The position numbers and the translations under genes are program-made. Below the pieces are notes generated by a model. The model did not search any database. It was not told the origin of the DNA and saw nothing but the letters and a program-made list of their open reading frames with translations. A DNA stretch of 27,363 nt, taken from assembly GCA_002433065.1 (NCBI GenBank), contig DJHK01000015.1:84358-111720 (forward strand). Direction: 5' to 3'. This document shows positions 8,504 through 16,856 of the stretch, piece after piece. Within the stretch, counting starts at the first letter, position 1; the number at the start of each line of letters is the position of its first letter. The stretch is from Chloroflexi bacterium UBA6622. Lineage in GTDB: Bacteria; Chloroflexota; UBA11872.

Positions 8504-8590
8504 CGTAAACAGGTTGCCGACGCAAAAGCCTGTGTTTTGCTCGACTGCTGCTCATAGAAATGGGAGCCAAACCCGTGGTTCTGTGATCCG

Positions 8591-10495
8591 TCACACATTC
8601 TCCAGCCATCGATCACGCCAGAGTTGAAACATCAAAATCGTCCAAATCCGCTTAGCGTGATTGCTAACGTGACTCGAGTGCTGATCCAGAAGACGTGAGA
8701 CTTCAGCTCCACAAAAAATACCCTCGCGATCCAATCGGTCCTCCGCTAAATATTCACGAACCAACGGTTGGAGTTCCCTATTTAGCCAGGCGGCGATGGG
8801 AATACTGAATCCACGCTTCCGTCGACCAATAATCGACGCAGGCAGACGTCCTTCCATTGCCTTACGCAGCAAATACTTCCTAGTTAGACCTCGCAGCTTC
8901 CAGTCTATTGGGATCTTCTGGAGATACGTCATGACTTCCACGTTTAGCAACGGCACACGGGTTTCAAGCGATGTAGCCATACTCGCCCGATCCACTTTCG
9001 TAAGTATGTCGCCTTCCATGTATAGCTTGAAGTCCTGGTACAGCACACGGTTTAATAGATGTTGAGCACCACTCCGACCCGATATATCAGCAAGCATTTG
9101 GTGAAAACACGAATCATCGATTTCCGATCGAATATCCGGGTGGAGAATCGCTGTCAGGTCTTCCCCGTAATGAGATCCAGTCCACATTTGATGCTGCAAA
9201 TACGGGGGTGCATCGGCGCCGCGAATAAACCGGTTAAGCAAGAAATCGAGTGATAAATACCTGTTGGAAACTGGAATCCGCGCAACGAAAGGCTCAACTA
9301 GCCCTCGGCGTATCCATGCAGGCAGAGACCGATAAACTGGCGCAATCCGATGCGCCTGCAACGTTGAATAGCCAGCCAACATCTCGTCGCCCCCATCGCC
9401 ACCTAGCACAACCTTCACGTGCTCACGGGCAAATCGGCTTATGAGATAAGTAGGAATAATCGACGGATCAGCAAATGGTTCGTCGATATTTCCAGCAAGC
9501 ACGGGCAACGTATTAACCAGGTCATCCGGACGCATCGGTAATTCGTAATGCTTGGTCCCCACATGATCAGCAACTTGCCGCGCATAACGACTCTCGTCAT
9601 ATGACGACTCAGAGAATGAGACAGAAAATGAAGGCACCTGATGATTGGAAACCTCAGACATAAGCAGCGCCACAGCACTCGAATCTAAGCCGCCACTGAG
9701 CAACACACCCACAGGTACATCGCTAACCATCTCGCGCCTAACCGCGCTTCGCAGCACCTCATAAAAGGTGCCAGCATGCTCAGCAATGCTTCCCTGGACA
9801 GGATTATTTTCGGATTGGGACAAGTCGAGATCCCAATACCGACTTGTCTGGATACCGGAGGTCGAAGCCACAAGTGTGCAACCAGATTCCAAACGTTTGA
9901 CGCTTTGCAGGATGCTCGACGGGGCTGGAACGTATTCGAGAGACAGGTAATGTGCCAACACTTGGAAATCGAGAGCACGGCCAACATATCCGCTGGCAAG
10001 GACGGCCTTAAGTTCGGAGCCAAACACCAGCGTGGATCCCGCTATTGCGAAATACAAGGGCTTGATACCGGCCCTATCACGAGCAAGCAGTAACCGTTGG
10101 CGAGACTCATCCCACACTGCCAGCGCAAACATGCCGTCAAGACGATCTACGAACGCATCCCCCCATTCCTCATATGCATGAACAATCGTCTCAGTGTCTG
10201 AATGCGTTCTAAATCTGTGGCCGTGGGCCTCTAATGTTTCACGAAGACGCTGAAAGTTATAAATTTCACCATTAAGGACGACATGGACGGTATCGGTTTC
10301 ATTGTTGATGGGTTGTACGCCACCTTCCACATCAATAATGCTCAGCCGACGCATGGTGAGTCGCACCGAACCTCTTACAAACGATCCATGTCCATCAGGA
10401 CCACGATGCACTAAAGACCGCTGCATAAACTCCAATGCATTGGAGTCATCCGGCGTCGCGCCATCCATATGAAAAATCCCGGCAATCCCACACAT
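8591..10495 (-). CDS. asnB: Asparagine synthetase (glutamine-hydrolysing) family amidotransferase
   Basis: A 634-residue AsnB-type enzyme. The N-terminal class II glutamine amidotransferase domain begins MCGIAG with the nucleophile Cys2, followed by HRGPDG (30-35) and LNGEIYN (74-80), so glutaminase activity looks intact. The ATP-pyrophosphatase domain has SGGLDSS (267-273) and later GGDGGDEMLAGY. The reaction is ATP-dependent amide transfer from glutamine to a carboxylate, aspartate in true AsnB. Copies in polysaccharide clusters are often thought to amidate uronic acids or other sugar carboxylates, so this may be a glycan-modifying enzyme rather than the housekeeping one. It lies in the minus-strand group, 66 bases after a GT2 gene and 87 bases before the GT-C fusion gene. 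The ATG at 10495 is fixed by Cys2. Confidence 0.93.
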   Translation of the reverse strand: MCGIAGIFHMDGATPDDSNALEFMQRSLVHRGPDGHGSFVRGSVRLTMRRLSIIDVEGGVQPINNETDTVHVVLNGEIYNFQRLRETLEAHGHRFRTHSDTETIVHAYEEWGDAFVDRLDGMFALAVWDESRQRLLLARDRAGIKPLYFAIAGSTLVFGSELKAVLASGYVGRALDFQVLAHYLSLEYVPAPSSILQSVKRLESGCTLVASTSGIQTSRYWDLDLSQSENNPVQGSIAEHAGTFYEVLRSAVRREMVSDVPVGVLLSGGLDSSAVALLMSEVSNHQVPSFSVSFSESSYDESRYARQVADHVGTKHYELPMRPDDLVNTLPVLAGNIDEPFADPSIIPTYLISRFAREHVKVVLGGDGGDEMLAGYSTLQAHRIAPVYRSLPAWIRRGLVEPFVARIPVSNRYLSLDFLLNRFIRGADAPPYLQHQMWTGSHYGEDLTAILHPDIRSEIDDSCFHQMLADISGRSGAQHLLNRVLYQDFKLYMEGDILTKVDRASMATSLETRVPLLNVEVMTYLQKIPIDWKLRGLTRKYLLRKAMEGRLPASIIGRRKRGFSIPIAAWLNRELQPLVREYLAEDRLDREGIFCGAEVSRLLDQHSSHVSNHAKRIWTILMFQLWRDRWLENV

Positions 10496-10561
10496 ATCAG
10501 AAGAGACTCGTCATAGCTTGAACACGATCAACGTGACTATCACCGTCTCTGCTGGCCATAC

Positions 10562-11575
10562 CTAGCGCCGAAATTTGGCAAGCCCTCCGAGAAAACGAAA
10601 TCCATAAACCAGATGACTCAAGACAATCGTCGGGCCCACCGCTACACCAAGCCAGAAGCGGCCAGCATCCTTTACTACGAGGGCCACCGACACTAGAACG
10701 GCCGCTACATAAATACCAATAGTCAGGAAATATAGTAGCCGCAACTGATCCACCCAGATCACAGAGACTGCACCAATGGTGAGCCAGAGTGCCCATAAGG
10801 TTGGGACGAAGTACGGCACACGACGAGATGTTTCCGGAAACACACGTGCGAAATATCCTCGATGCCATCCATATCCAGATATTTGGCGTAAATGACCACG
10901 CATCACAGGACGACGATGGTGATATACCAACACATTAGGGTCATACATGATCTGCCCACCCCGACGGACTATTTCCAAGCAAAACTTGGTGTCCTCACCG
11001 GGATAGTACGTGCTGTCAAAACCCCCAACCTCTTCAAACGCGGAACGACGCACAATTAAATTCATTGATGGATAGTCGTCAACACGCCGGGCCGGCTGGG
11101 CAACATATCGATACCGGGCCGGCCCAGAAACCATCCAGGCCGCATACGTCCATCCCGATACTTGGGCACGGAATCCGTCCGTAGGCGGCGTCACGCCAGG
11201 CCCTCCAACGGCCCACACGTCCAAGTTTTCGAACAGCGGCATTGCAGCCAAAAGCCATCCCGGGCTCGGATAAGCATCATCGTCAATAAATGCAAGAAGA
11301 TCGCCGCGAGCCGACCTGGCACCAATGTCACGCTTTTCGGCAGGCCCGACTGGTCCGCTCGCGAGGTATCTAACCGTACCGTCAGCAGATTCAAAAACAT
11401 CATCCAGGACAACGATCGTCTCAATGACAGGACCGCTAAGTTCGGCGATCGCTGCCAATGACTCTTCGAGAACTGCTGAGAATCGAGCAGCAATAATGAC
11501 AATTGAGACATCGATCTTTGGCAAACCAAGACCATACATCTCCGATGACGTCGAAACTCGCGGCGACAAATCCAT
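10562..11575 (-). CDS. Glycosyltransferase family 2 with C-terminal membrane segments
   Basis: A 337-residue GT2 enzyme. The GT-A domain has VSIVIIAARF (about 23-32), the acidic metal site FIDDDAYP (97-103), a GGFDSTYYPGEDTKFC acceptor/catalytic segment (184-199, with Glu-Asp at 194-195) and the basic stretch YHHRRPVMRGHLRQ. Three hydrophobic segments at the C-terminus anchor it in the membrane. The layout suggests addition of a sugar to a lipid-linked acceptor at the cytoplasmic face. Substrates are unknown. ATG at 11575 is the longest start and ATG at 11539 is an alternative closer to the fold. Neither has a good ribosome site. It is first in the minus-strand group and divergent from the radical SAM gene. 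Confidence 0.88.
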   Translation of the reverse strand: MDLSPRVSTSSEMYGLGLPKIDVSIVIIAARFSAVLEESLAAIAELSGPVIETIVVLDDVFESADGTVRYLASGPVGPAEKRDIGARSARGDLLAFIDDDAYPSPGWLLAAMPLFENLDVWAVGGPGVTPPTDGFRAQVSGWTYAAWMVSGPARYRYVAQPARRVDDYPSMNLIVRRSAFEEVGGFDSTYYPGEDTKFCLEIVRRGGQIMYDPNVLVYHHRRPVMRGHLRQISGYGWHRGYFARVFPETSRRVPYFVPTLWALWLTIGAVSVIWVDQLRLLYFLTIGIYVAAVLVSVALVVKDAGRFWLGVAVGPTIVLSHLVYGFRFLGGLAKFRR

Positions 11576-11741
11576 AAAGTTGTTAGGCGCTTATTTTTCG
11601 CAAATTATGTCTCTATAAATGTGGTTCAGCTGCAACCATGTACTAGGATCATAAGGTCAAAACGCCTCGCGGTAACACGGACCTTGTAATGAAGACCCCG
11701 TTTTACTACGGCTGGCGAACCGATCTGGAGATTATTACCGC
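11576..11741. other. Divergent intergenic region, probable promoters for both groups
   Basis: These 166 bases separate the start of the minus-strand GT2 group from the plus-strand radical SAM gene, so transcription of both should begin here. The stretch 11580-11625 is AT-rich and includes TATAAA at 11614-11619 (plus strand) and CATAAT on the minus strand at about 11604-11609. Neither has a good -35 box at the usual distance, so I cannot name exact promoters. GGAG precedes the GTG start at 11742. Confidence 0.3.
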
Positions 11742-13466
11742 GTGAACGTGGCGATCAGCTTCCCACCTTTCCAAAGTGATAAGGGGATACCGCTCCTTAG
11801 TCAGAACCGCCAGTATCAAGTCTTTTCGACGGGGCATAGTGACGGTGGCGGTCTCGTCGGCCTCATGAATCGTTTCGTCGGCGACAACGCCACTGTGATC
11901 TTCCCAGTCTTGCCCGCATTAGCAGCCACACTCCTTGATCAGAACGGCCATGACGCTGTTTGGTTGGACGGGATTGCCGAAGGATGGGACTGGGCCACAT
12001 ATTGTTCGGAAATCGAAAAGGCGCAGCCCGATCTCATGATGATCGAGACAAAAACCCCGAGCGCGCCTCCCGTCTATGACGCCATCACCAATCTAAAATC
12101 ACGCTTCCCCGAAATGAAGATCGCACTGGTCGGAGACCACGTAACTGCACTTCCCGAAGAACCGTTTCTGTTTTGCCCTGTTGACTACGTAATCCGTGGT
12201 GGTCAATTTGACTTCGCGATTCTTAATCTCGCCAACTTTCTTGAGGGTCGAGAAGATCTTGGCGGAGGGGTCTTTTGGCGCCACGATGAAACATCGATTG
12301 CAAATTCTGGGATTGACCCAAGCCCGCCCGTGGTCGTTGATGTACGGCCACACATCGACCGCCGTCTAGTCAACTGGGAACTATATGCCTACCGCAACGG
12401 AAACTTTCTCAAGAAGGGAACCTACGGATGGGCAACCGGATCCACCGGTGCTGATTGCTGGTGGCGTAGGAAGGTCCCAGGCGGTCCGAGACATGGTGGG
12501 GGGGGGTGTACTTTTTGCTCCTGGACAAGCATGCTCCCGACATGGTCAGTACGTCCGGTTGATGACTATCTTGATGAACTAGAGCACTTGGTTGATCTCG
12601 GGGTTGAAGAGGTCTTTGACGACACTGGAACTTTCCCGGTAGGTCGTTGGCTTAAAGAATTTTGTGAGGGTTATCAGGAACGAGGTCTACACAAGAGCCT
12701 CATGATGGGTTGCAACATGCGCGCCGATGCACTCTCACAGTCTGAATACGAAATGCTTGGCGAGTCCAATTTTCGATTCATTCTTTATGGAATCGAATCC
12801 GCCAACCAACGATCGCTTGACCTGTTAAACAAAGGCACCGAGGTTCGACAGCAATGGGAATCGGTCAAGTGGGCTAGCGAAGCCGGTCTCGAACCCCATG
12901 TGACTTGCATGGTTGGTTATCCGTGGGAAACCTTTGATGAAGCACGTCGAACCATCGAGTTCACCCGTGAAACTTTTGATCGAGGATGGATCAACACACT
13001 CCAAGGCACGATCGTAATCCCGTATCCCGGCACACAACTTTATGCACAGGCACGGGCAAACGATTGGCTCCGGTTTGATGGCCCTGAAAACTGGGAGAGG
13101 TTTGATATGCGAGAACCGGTGTTGCGATCACCAATCCCAACCGACGAAATTATGGGTCTCGTTCAATCCTTATATACAAGTTTCCTCACCCCACGGTATG
13201 TGGGCCGAAAATTGATGCACGCTGTGAAGAGTCGAGACCATTTTCGTTACTACGTGGTTCGAGGATCACGGTACGTGGTAGGCCATATGTTGGACTTCCG
13301 GAAAAGCCAGCTTGAAACCGATGTAAATGGAGCGTCCCAACCAGACACTGGGGTTGCCGAATTGCCAGTGACGTTGCACACGGCAGGTGGATCTACGGCA
13401 CCAGTTGATGAGTCCTTACTCGTGCCAACCTCACCGGACGAAGCTGCTGTTGCCGTTCCACGGTAG
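11742..13466 (+). CDS. B12-binding-domain-like radical SAM protein with expanded cysteine motif
   Basis: A 574-residue protein. Residues about 55-170 form a Rossmann-like region like the cobalamin-binding domain of class B radical SAM enzymes (ATLLDQNGHDAVWLDG, LMMIETKTPS, KIALVGDHVT), but I do not see the DxHxxG cobalamin-ligand motif. The radical SAM core follows with cysteines at 239, 256 and 259: DCWWRRK, a glycine-rich stretch, then GCTFCSW. This gives C-X16-C-X2-C instead of the usual CX3CX2C. Later core segments look normal: VEEVFDDTGTFP, FILYGIESANQRSLDLLNKG and MVGYPWET. The last 60 residues are low-complexity and probably disordered. Relatives methylate or rearrange carbon centres, and in a glycan locus a sugar or lipid substrate is possible but unproven. 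The start is GTG at 11742. Confidence 0.8.
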   Translation: MNVAISFPPFQSDKGIPLLSQNRQYQVFSTGHSDGGGLVGLMNRFVGDNATVIFPVLPALAATLLDQNGHDAVWLDGIAEGWDWATYCSEIEKAQPDLMMIETKTPSAPPVYDAITNLKSRFPEMKIALVGDHVTALPEEPFLFCPVDYVIRGGQFDFAILNLANFLEGREDLGGGVFWRHDETSIANSGIDPSPPVVVDVRPHIDRRLVNWELYAYRNGNFLKKGTYGWATGSTGADCWWRRKVPGGPRHGGGGCTFCSWTSMLPTWSVRPVDDYLDELEHLVDLGVEEVFDDTGTFPVGRWLKEFCEGYQERGLHKSLMMGCNMRADALSQSEYEMLGESNFRFILYGIESANQRSLDLLNKGTEVRQQWESVKWASEAGLEPHVTCMVGYPWETFDEARRTIEFTRETFDRGWINTLQGTIVIPYPGTQLYAQARANDWLRFDGPENWERFDMREPVLRSPIPTDEIMGLVQSLYTSFLTPRYVGRKLMHAVKSRDHFRYYVVRGSRYVVGHMLDFRKSQLETDVNGASQPDTGVAELPVTLHTAGGSTAPVDESLLVPTSPDEAAVAVPR

Positions 13467-13538
13467 CCTGGCGTCAACAAAGATCGTGAAACCTATCAAG
13501 ATCTGGAAGCCCGATCCGGCAGAGATAGTTCCAGCCTG

Positions 13539-14600
13539 ATGGCGAGCGCGCCGCGTGCCGGGCGCCCTGTACCGACTTGCATCGGACGCAAGAGAACACC
13601 CGGACTGCTTTCAATCATTATCGTCAACCTAAACACTTGCGATCTTCTGGAAAAATGCCTCCAATCTCTTCAGGTCTCCTCGTATCTGGCCATTCAAATT
13701 ATCGTCGTTGATAATGGATCACAAGACGGGTCTACCGCTATGGTCAGGGAATCATTTCCCAACGTAAAACTCGTTGATCTACCCAAAAACATTGGCTTTG
13801 TGGGTGGAAATCTCGAAGCTCTACCGTTCGCAGATGGTGAGTTTGTCTGCTTCCTCAATTCAGACACTGAAATCGAAGCCGATGCCTTCCGGCTCTTAGT
13901 GGACTACATGGAGCAACACCCTCAGGTTGGGTGTTGCGAACCCAAGCTGCTCTGGATGAAAGATCCAAGCAGGCTGGACTCGATAGGCGATTGGCTGACA
14001 TGGACCGGAATGCTTTTTCACCGGGGCTATCTGCAAAAAGATCAAGGATTAACCCAGCCGTTTCCAATCTTCGCCGCAAAGGGCGCATGCATCGTGCTCC
14101 GTGGCTCCTTGCTGGATGAGATTGGAACCTTTGATGACTCGTACTTCGCCTATTTCGAAGAAACCGACCTCTGCTGGAGAATTTGGTTGTCCGGCTACGA
14201 AGTGCATTTCGTGCCGGACGCCAGAGTTAAACATCTCTTGGCCGGCACATCGCAAAAACTCAACACTGGGTTTGTGACATTTCACGCGTTCAAAAACAGG
14301 CTCCAGGCAATGATCAAGAACTTCGGCCCGAGCCATATGGTTCGAGTCATTCCTATACACGTAACCATTTGCCTCGGTCTGACATTCCTGTATTTGATTC
14401 GGGGTGACAAAGAAAAAGCCAGAGCCATTCTCGGCGCCTTATGGTGGAATGCACAGAACATCCGCAAAACCATCGCCAAACGCCGACACATTCAGGGAAC
14501 CGTACGGAAGATTAGCGATAAGGAACTCATGCCCTTCGCGATAGCCCCAGTGGGAATACGATATTTCTGGAGCCTGTATAAAGAATATGAGCGGGTGTAG
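13539..14600 (+). CDS. Glycosyltransferase family 2, rhamnosyltransferase (WbbL)-like
   Basis: A 353-residue GT2 enzyme. The GT-A domain starts at about residue 23 with LLSIIIVNLNTCDLLEKCL, then VVDNGSQDGS (57-66), KNIGFVGGN, the metal site LNSDTEI (106-112, Asp109) and FEETDLCWRIW (207-217), which is typical of WbbL-like rhamnosyl- and related transferases. A hydrophobic segment (about 275-292) may act as a membrane anchor. It would transfer a sugar from a dTDP- or UDP-donor to a lipid-linked glycan in the cytoplasm. The real donor is unknown. The gene lies 72 bases after the radical SAM gene, and its end overlaps the start of the flippase gene by 14 bases, which points to one transcript. 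Confidence 0.9.
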   Translation: MASAPRAGRPVPTCIGRKRTPGLLSIIIVNLNTCDLLEKCLQSLQVSSYLAIQIIVVDNGSQDGSTAMVRESFPNVKLVDLPKNIGFVGGNLEALPFADGEFVCFLNSDTEIEADAFRLLVDYMEQHPQVGCCEPKLLWMKDPSRLDSIGDWLTWTGMLFHRGYLQKDQGLTQPFPIFAAKGACIVLRGSLLDEIGTFDDSYFAYFEETDLCWRIWLSGYEVHFVPDARVKHLLAGTSQKLNTGFVTFHAFKNRLQAMIKNFGPSHMVRVIPIHVTICLGLTFLYLIRGDKEKARAILGALWWNAQNIRKTIAKRRHIQGTVRKISDKELMPFAIAPVGIRYFWSLYKEYERV

Positions 14601-15927
14601 TCGATTGGACAAGGAAATTGCCGTCCGCCGTAGCTCACGGATCACCCAGGCTCTCCGACTGGCCAAGCATCCCATGCTGCGAGATCAAATCGTACTGATC
14701 ATGCTTTCATTCGGCGTGAACGCGCTTGCCTTCTTGTTTCAGTTTTTGATGGCACGAGTCATGACGCCAACAGCGTGGAAAGACACTATGGCGATTTTGG
14801 CCTTGCTCACCATCATCAGCGTACCCAGCATTGCTATTAATACTCTGGCTATCAAGATGTCAGGCGAGTTGCATATCAGAAATCAGTTCGAAGACCTATG
14901 GCGTTGGATTACTCGAACCATAGGGCTCGTTCTAGCAGCCGGAGCCGTAGTAGCTGCCGCATTCGCCTTGTTAAGCGGGTGGATCACAGAACAACTACAA
15001 CTCGAAGCTTCTTCTGGAGTCCTAGTAGCGGGCCTGGCATGTGCGCTTCTGCTCGGATCCACTGTCGTACGTGGCGCACTTGCTGGCGTTCGATCCTTTG
15101 TAACCCTAGGAGTAATCAGCATGACTGAAACACTCACGCGCGTGATCACTGCAGTTGTTCTGGTCACGGCAGGTTTCGCGGCTGCTGGAGCCGTTGGGGG
15201 TTCGGCCGCAGGAGCTTTCCTCTTCATAGCACTAGGCCTTGCCTTTCTACGCAAACGTCGAACCCCAGCGCCTGAACAGACCAGTAGCAATGCCGAGTTA
15301 CCCCAATGGACTGAACAAGCACGCGTCCTGACGATCTCATTTGGACTTGCGGTCTTGTTCAATATCGACAGTCTAATTGTGGCTCGATTCTTTAGCAGCG
15401 AAGCCGCAGCGAGTTATCTGGCAATGGGTCTTATTGGGAGAACTATTTTCTTTATGTCTGGTCCCGTTTCGATTGTGCTTCTACCGCACGTGATCCGCGT
15501 CTACACAAACAGAAACTCCGTCATACCGAGCCTCGCTTTAGCACTCGGGTTAATCGCTCTTATCGTGACAGCCACTGCCATCTCAATCCTGGTATTCCCT
15601 ACCCAGATCTTTAATCTCGTGTTTCGTGAGGGCTATACGCTCGACCTCTCAATCCTTTCCATATACGCCGTCATCGGTTCGTTGTTCGCAGTCAATGCCG
15701 CACTCGCCAACCTGTTGATCGGCGTTGGTTATCTACGCGCATGGATCGGCATGCTGGCAATCGCGCTGGGGTTAATCGCCAGCCTCTTTTTCCTCCACGA
15801 CTCACTGACACAAATCGCCCTAGTGCTTGTTACAGCAGTCTCAATCAGTGTTCTCTATCTGTCCGCCGAAACAGCCATCTTTCTACGACGCACTGCAACT
15901 AAGTCACTGGCACAAGAGCGTAGCTGA
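14587..15927 (+). CDS. Polysaccharide/lipid-linked oligosaccharide flippase (Wzx/MATE-like)
   Basis: A 446-residue integral membrane protein with about twelve hydrophobic segments and few polar loops. The opening segment (LIMLSFGVNALAFLFQFLMA, then RVMTPTAW) matches the first two helices of Wzx-type and MurJ/MATE-fold flippases, where a loop of the form 'R.LTP..FG' follows helix 1. The likely role is to move lipid-linked oligosaccharide to the outer face of the membrane. Length is in the normal range. The ATG at 14587 lies 14 bases inside the preceding GT2 gene, suggesting translational coupling. An ATG at 14674 would remove 29 residues of basic N-terminus. The 3' end overlaps the convergent 15899-16654 gene by 29 bases. 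Confidence 0.85.
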   Translation: MSGCSRLDKEIAVRRSSRITQALRLAKHPMLRDQIVLIMLSFGVNALAFLFQFLMARVMTPTAWKDTMAILALLTIISVPSIAINTLAIKMSGELHIRNQFEDLWRWITRTIGLVLAAGAVVAAAFALLSGWITEQLQLEASSGVLVAGLACALLLGSTVVRGALAGVRSFVTLGVISMTETLTRVITAVVLVTAGFAAAGAVGGSAAGAFLFIALGLAFLRKRRTPAPEQTSSNAELPQWTEQARVLTISFGLAVLFNIDSLIVARFFSSEAAASYLAMGLIGRTIFFMSGPVSIVLLPHVIRVYTNRNSVIPSLALALGLIALIVTATAISILVFPTQIFNLVFREGYTLDLSILSIYAVIGSLFAVNAALANLLIGVGYLRAWIGMLAIALGLIASLFFLHDSLTQIALVLVTAVSISVLYLSAETAIFLRRTATKSLAQERS

Positions 15928-16654
15928 GCCACGAAACAGCCACGGCAACGGCCATCCCCCAACTCACCGCCACAATAAATCGGGAAATGTTTTCTGTGCC
16001 CACAAGCACACGTCCGATAATCACAAATACGCTGAACGCAACCAAGCCCACAGCAGCTAGAACGCCTGCCGCCGTTAGCGGGTCGGATGAAAAAAGATTA
16101 CGCAAATATGTCAACGGCCGGTTGGTCTGCTCGAGATCTATCAGTGTCGACCAGTTGTTGTGAGCCTGACCGTCATGATCAAACAGAATCCCGTCAAGAC
16201 GCGCCGGGCCAACTTGCAAAGGAACTAACAAATCCCCTGCCCCACCGTCGGCTCGTTGAATCTCAAGTCGAAGTCGCTCACCTCCACTAGCACGAGCGGG
16301 AAACGACAACACACGTCTTGAAAAAGATTCTCCTGTCGCCGTAACGATCGCAGTTCGAAAAACGCGGCTCTGGGCTGATGCGATCACATCTCCCGCGTCT
16401 GTCATTAAGCGAAGATTTACTCCGACACCTTTGCCATCCTCACCAGCCGAGCGGAGTGGAACACTAATTTGACTTATGTACGGCACAGGCGTCGTGAATT
16501 CCTGAAACATAGATCCCACAACAGGTCCAAATGCAAACGTTTCAGCAGGCTTGTCAAAAGTGGCTGGGAAATTTCGGGTGTACTGCAAAAATCCAGCGGC
16601 AAGAACAGTAAGCACCAACACCCCAACCGCCGCGGCTCCACGAACTCGACCCAC
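15899..16654 (-). CDS. Membrane-anchored beta-domain protein D (putative GT-C partner)
   Basis: A 251-residue protein of no family I can name. One N-terminal membrane segment (about 8-23) is followed by a beta-rich extracytoplasmic domain (about 40-180) and two membrane segments (about 193-218 and 226-249). The domain carries the shared pattern FQEFTTPVPYISQISVPL (50-67), a GVNLRLM strand, GERLRLEIQR, then a Gly-Ile-Leu-Phe-Asp segment near its end. The layout is closest to protein E at 3977-4804. The start is GTG at 16654. It is the only minus-strand gene in this part: convergent and overlapping with the flippase gene, and divergent from the GT-C gene at 16857. That GT-C protein is therefore the natural candidate partner. 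Confidence 0.7.
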   Translation of the reverse strand: MGRVRGAAAVGVLVLTVLAAGFLQYTRNFPATFDKPAETFAFGPVVGSMFQEFTTPVPYISQISVPLRSAGEDGKGVGVNLRLMTDAGDVIASAQSRVFRTAIVTATGESFSRRVLSFPARASGGERLRLEIQRADGGAGDLLVPLQVGPARLDGILFDHDGQAHNNWSTLIDLEQTNRPLTYLRNLFSSDPLTAAGVLAAVGLVAFSVFVIIGRVLVGTENISRFIVAVSWGMAVAVAVSWLSYALVPVT

Positions 16655-16707
16655 TATGTTTTCTCCAAAACTTTTACATCAAGGCTACTACCCAGACTGG
16701 ATTAGCA

Positions 16708-16735
16708 TTGATTCTCATATCCCGGTCAATATATT
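16708..16735 (+). promoter_or_regulatory. Candidate sigma-70-like promoter for the 16857 group
   Basis: In the 202-base gap between two divergent genes, TTGATT (16708-16713) and TATATT (16730-16735) are separated by 16 bases, a fair match to -35 and -10 boxes. It would start transcription about 115 bases before the GT-C gene at 16857. The rest of the gap shows no clear site for the minus-strand gene. Confidence 0.35.
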
Positions 16736-16856
16736 ACGGTCGGCGCAAGTCTCCACCTGCGATACCATCACCGTCGCGTAATTAATTCGAATCACGCAGA
16801 TAGGCACAAGCACAGCATCTGGCGTACGAACGCATGCCAGGTGAGCAAATCCGGCA

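Noticed and set aside
8522..8540. Small hairpin GCAAAA / TTTTGC between asnB and the GT-C fusion gene
   Set aside because: A six-pair AT-rich stem without a U-tract cannot be supported as a terminator, and both genes probably share a transcript.
14883..15362. Minus-strand open frame of 159 codons opposite the flippase
   Set aside because: Ala/Thr/Arg/Pro-rich antisense shadow of a membrane gene, with no domain signal or ribosome site.
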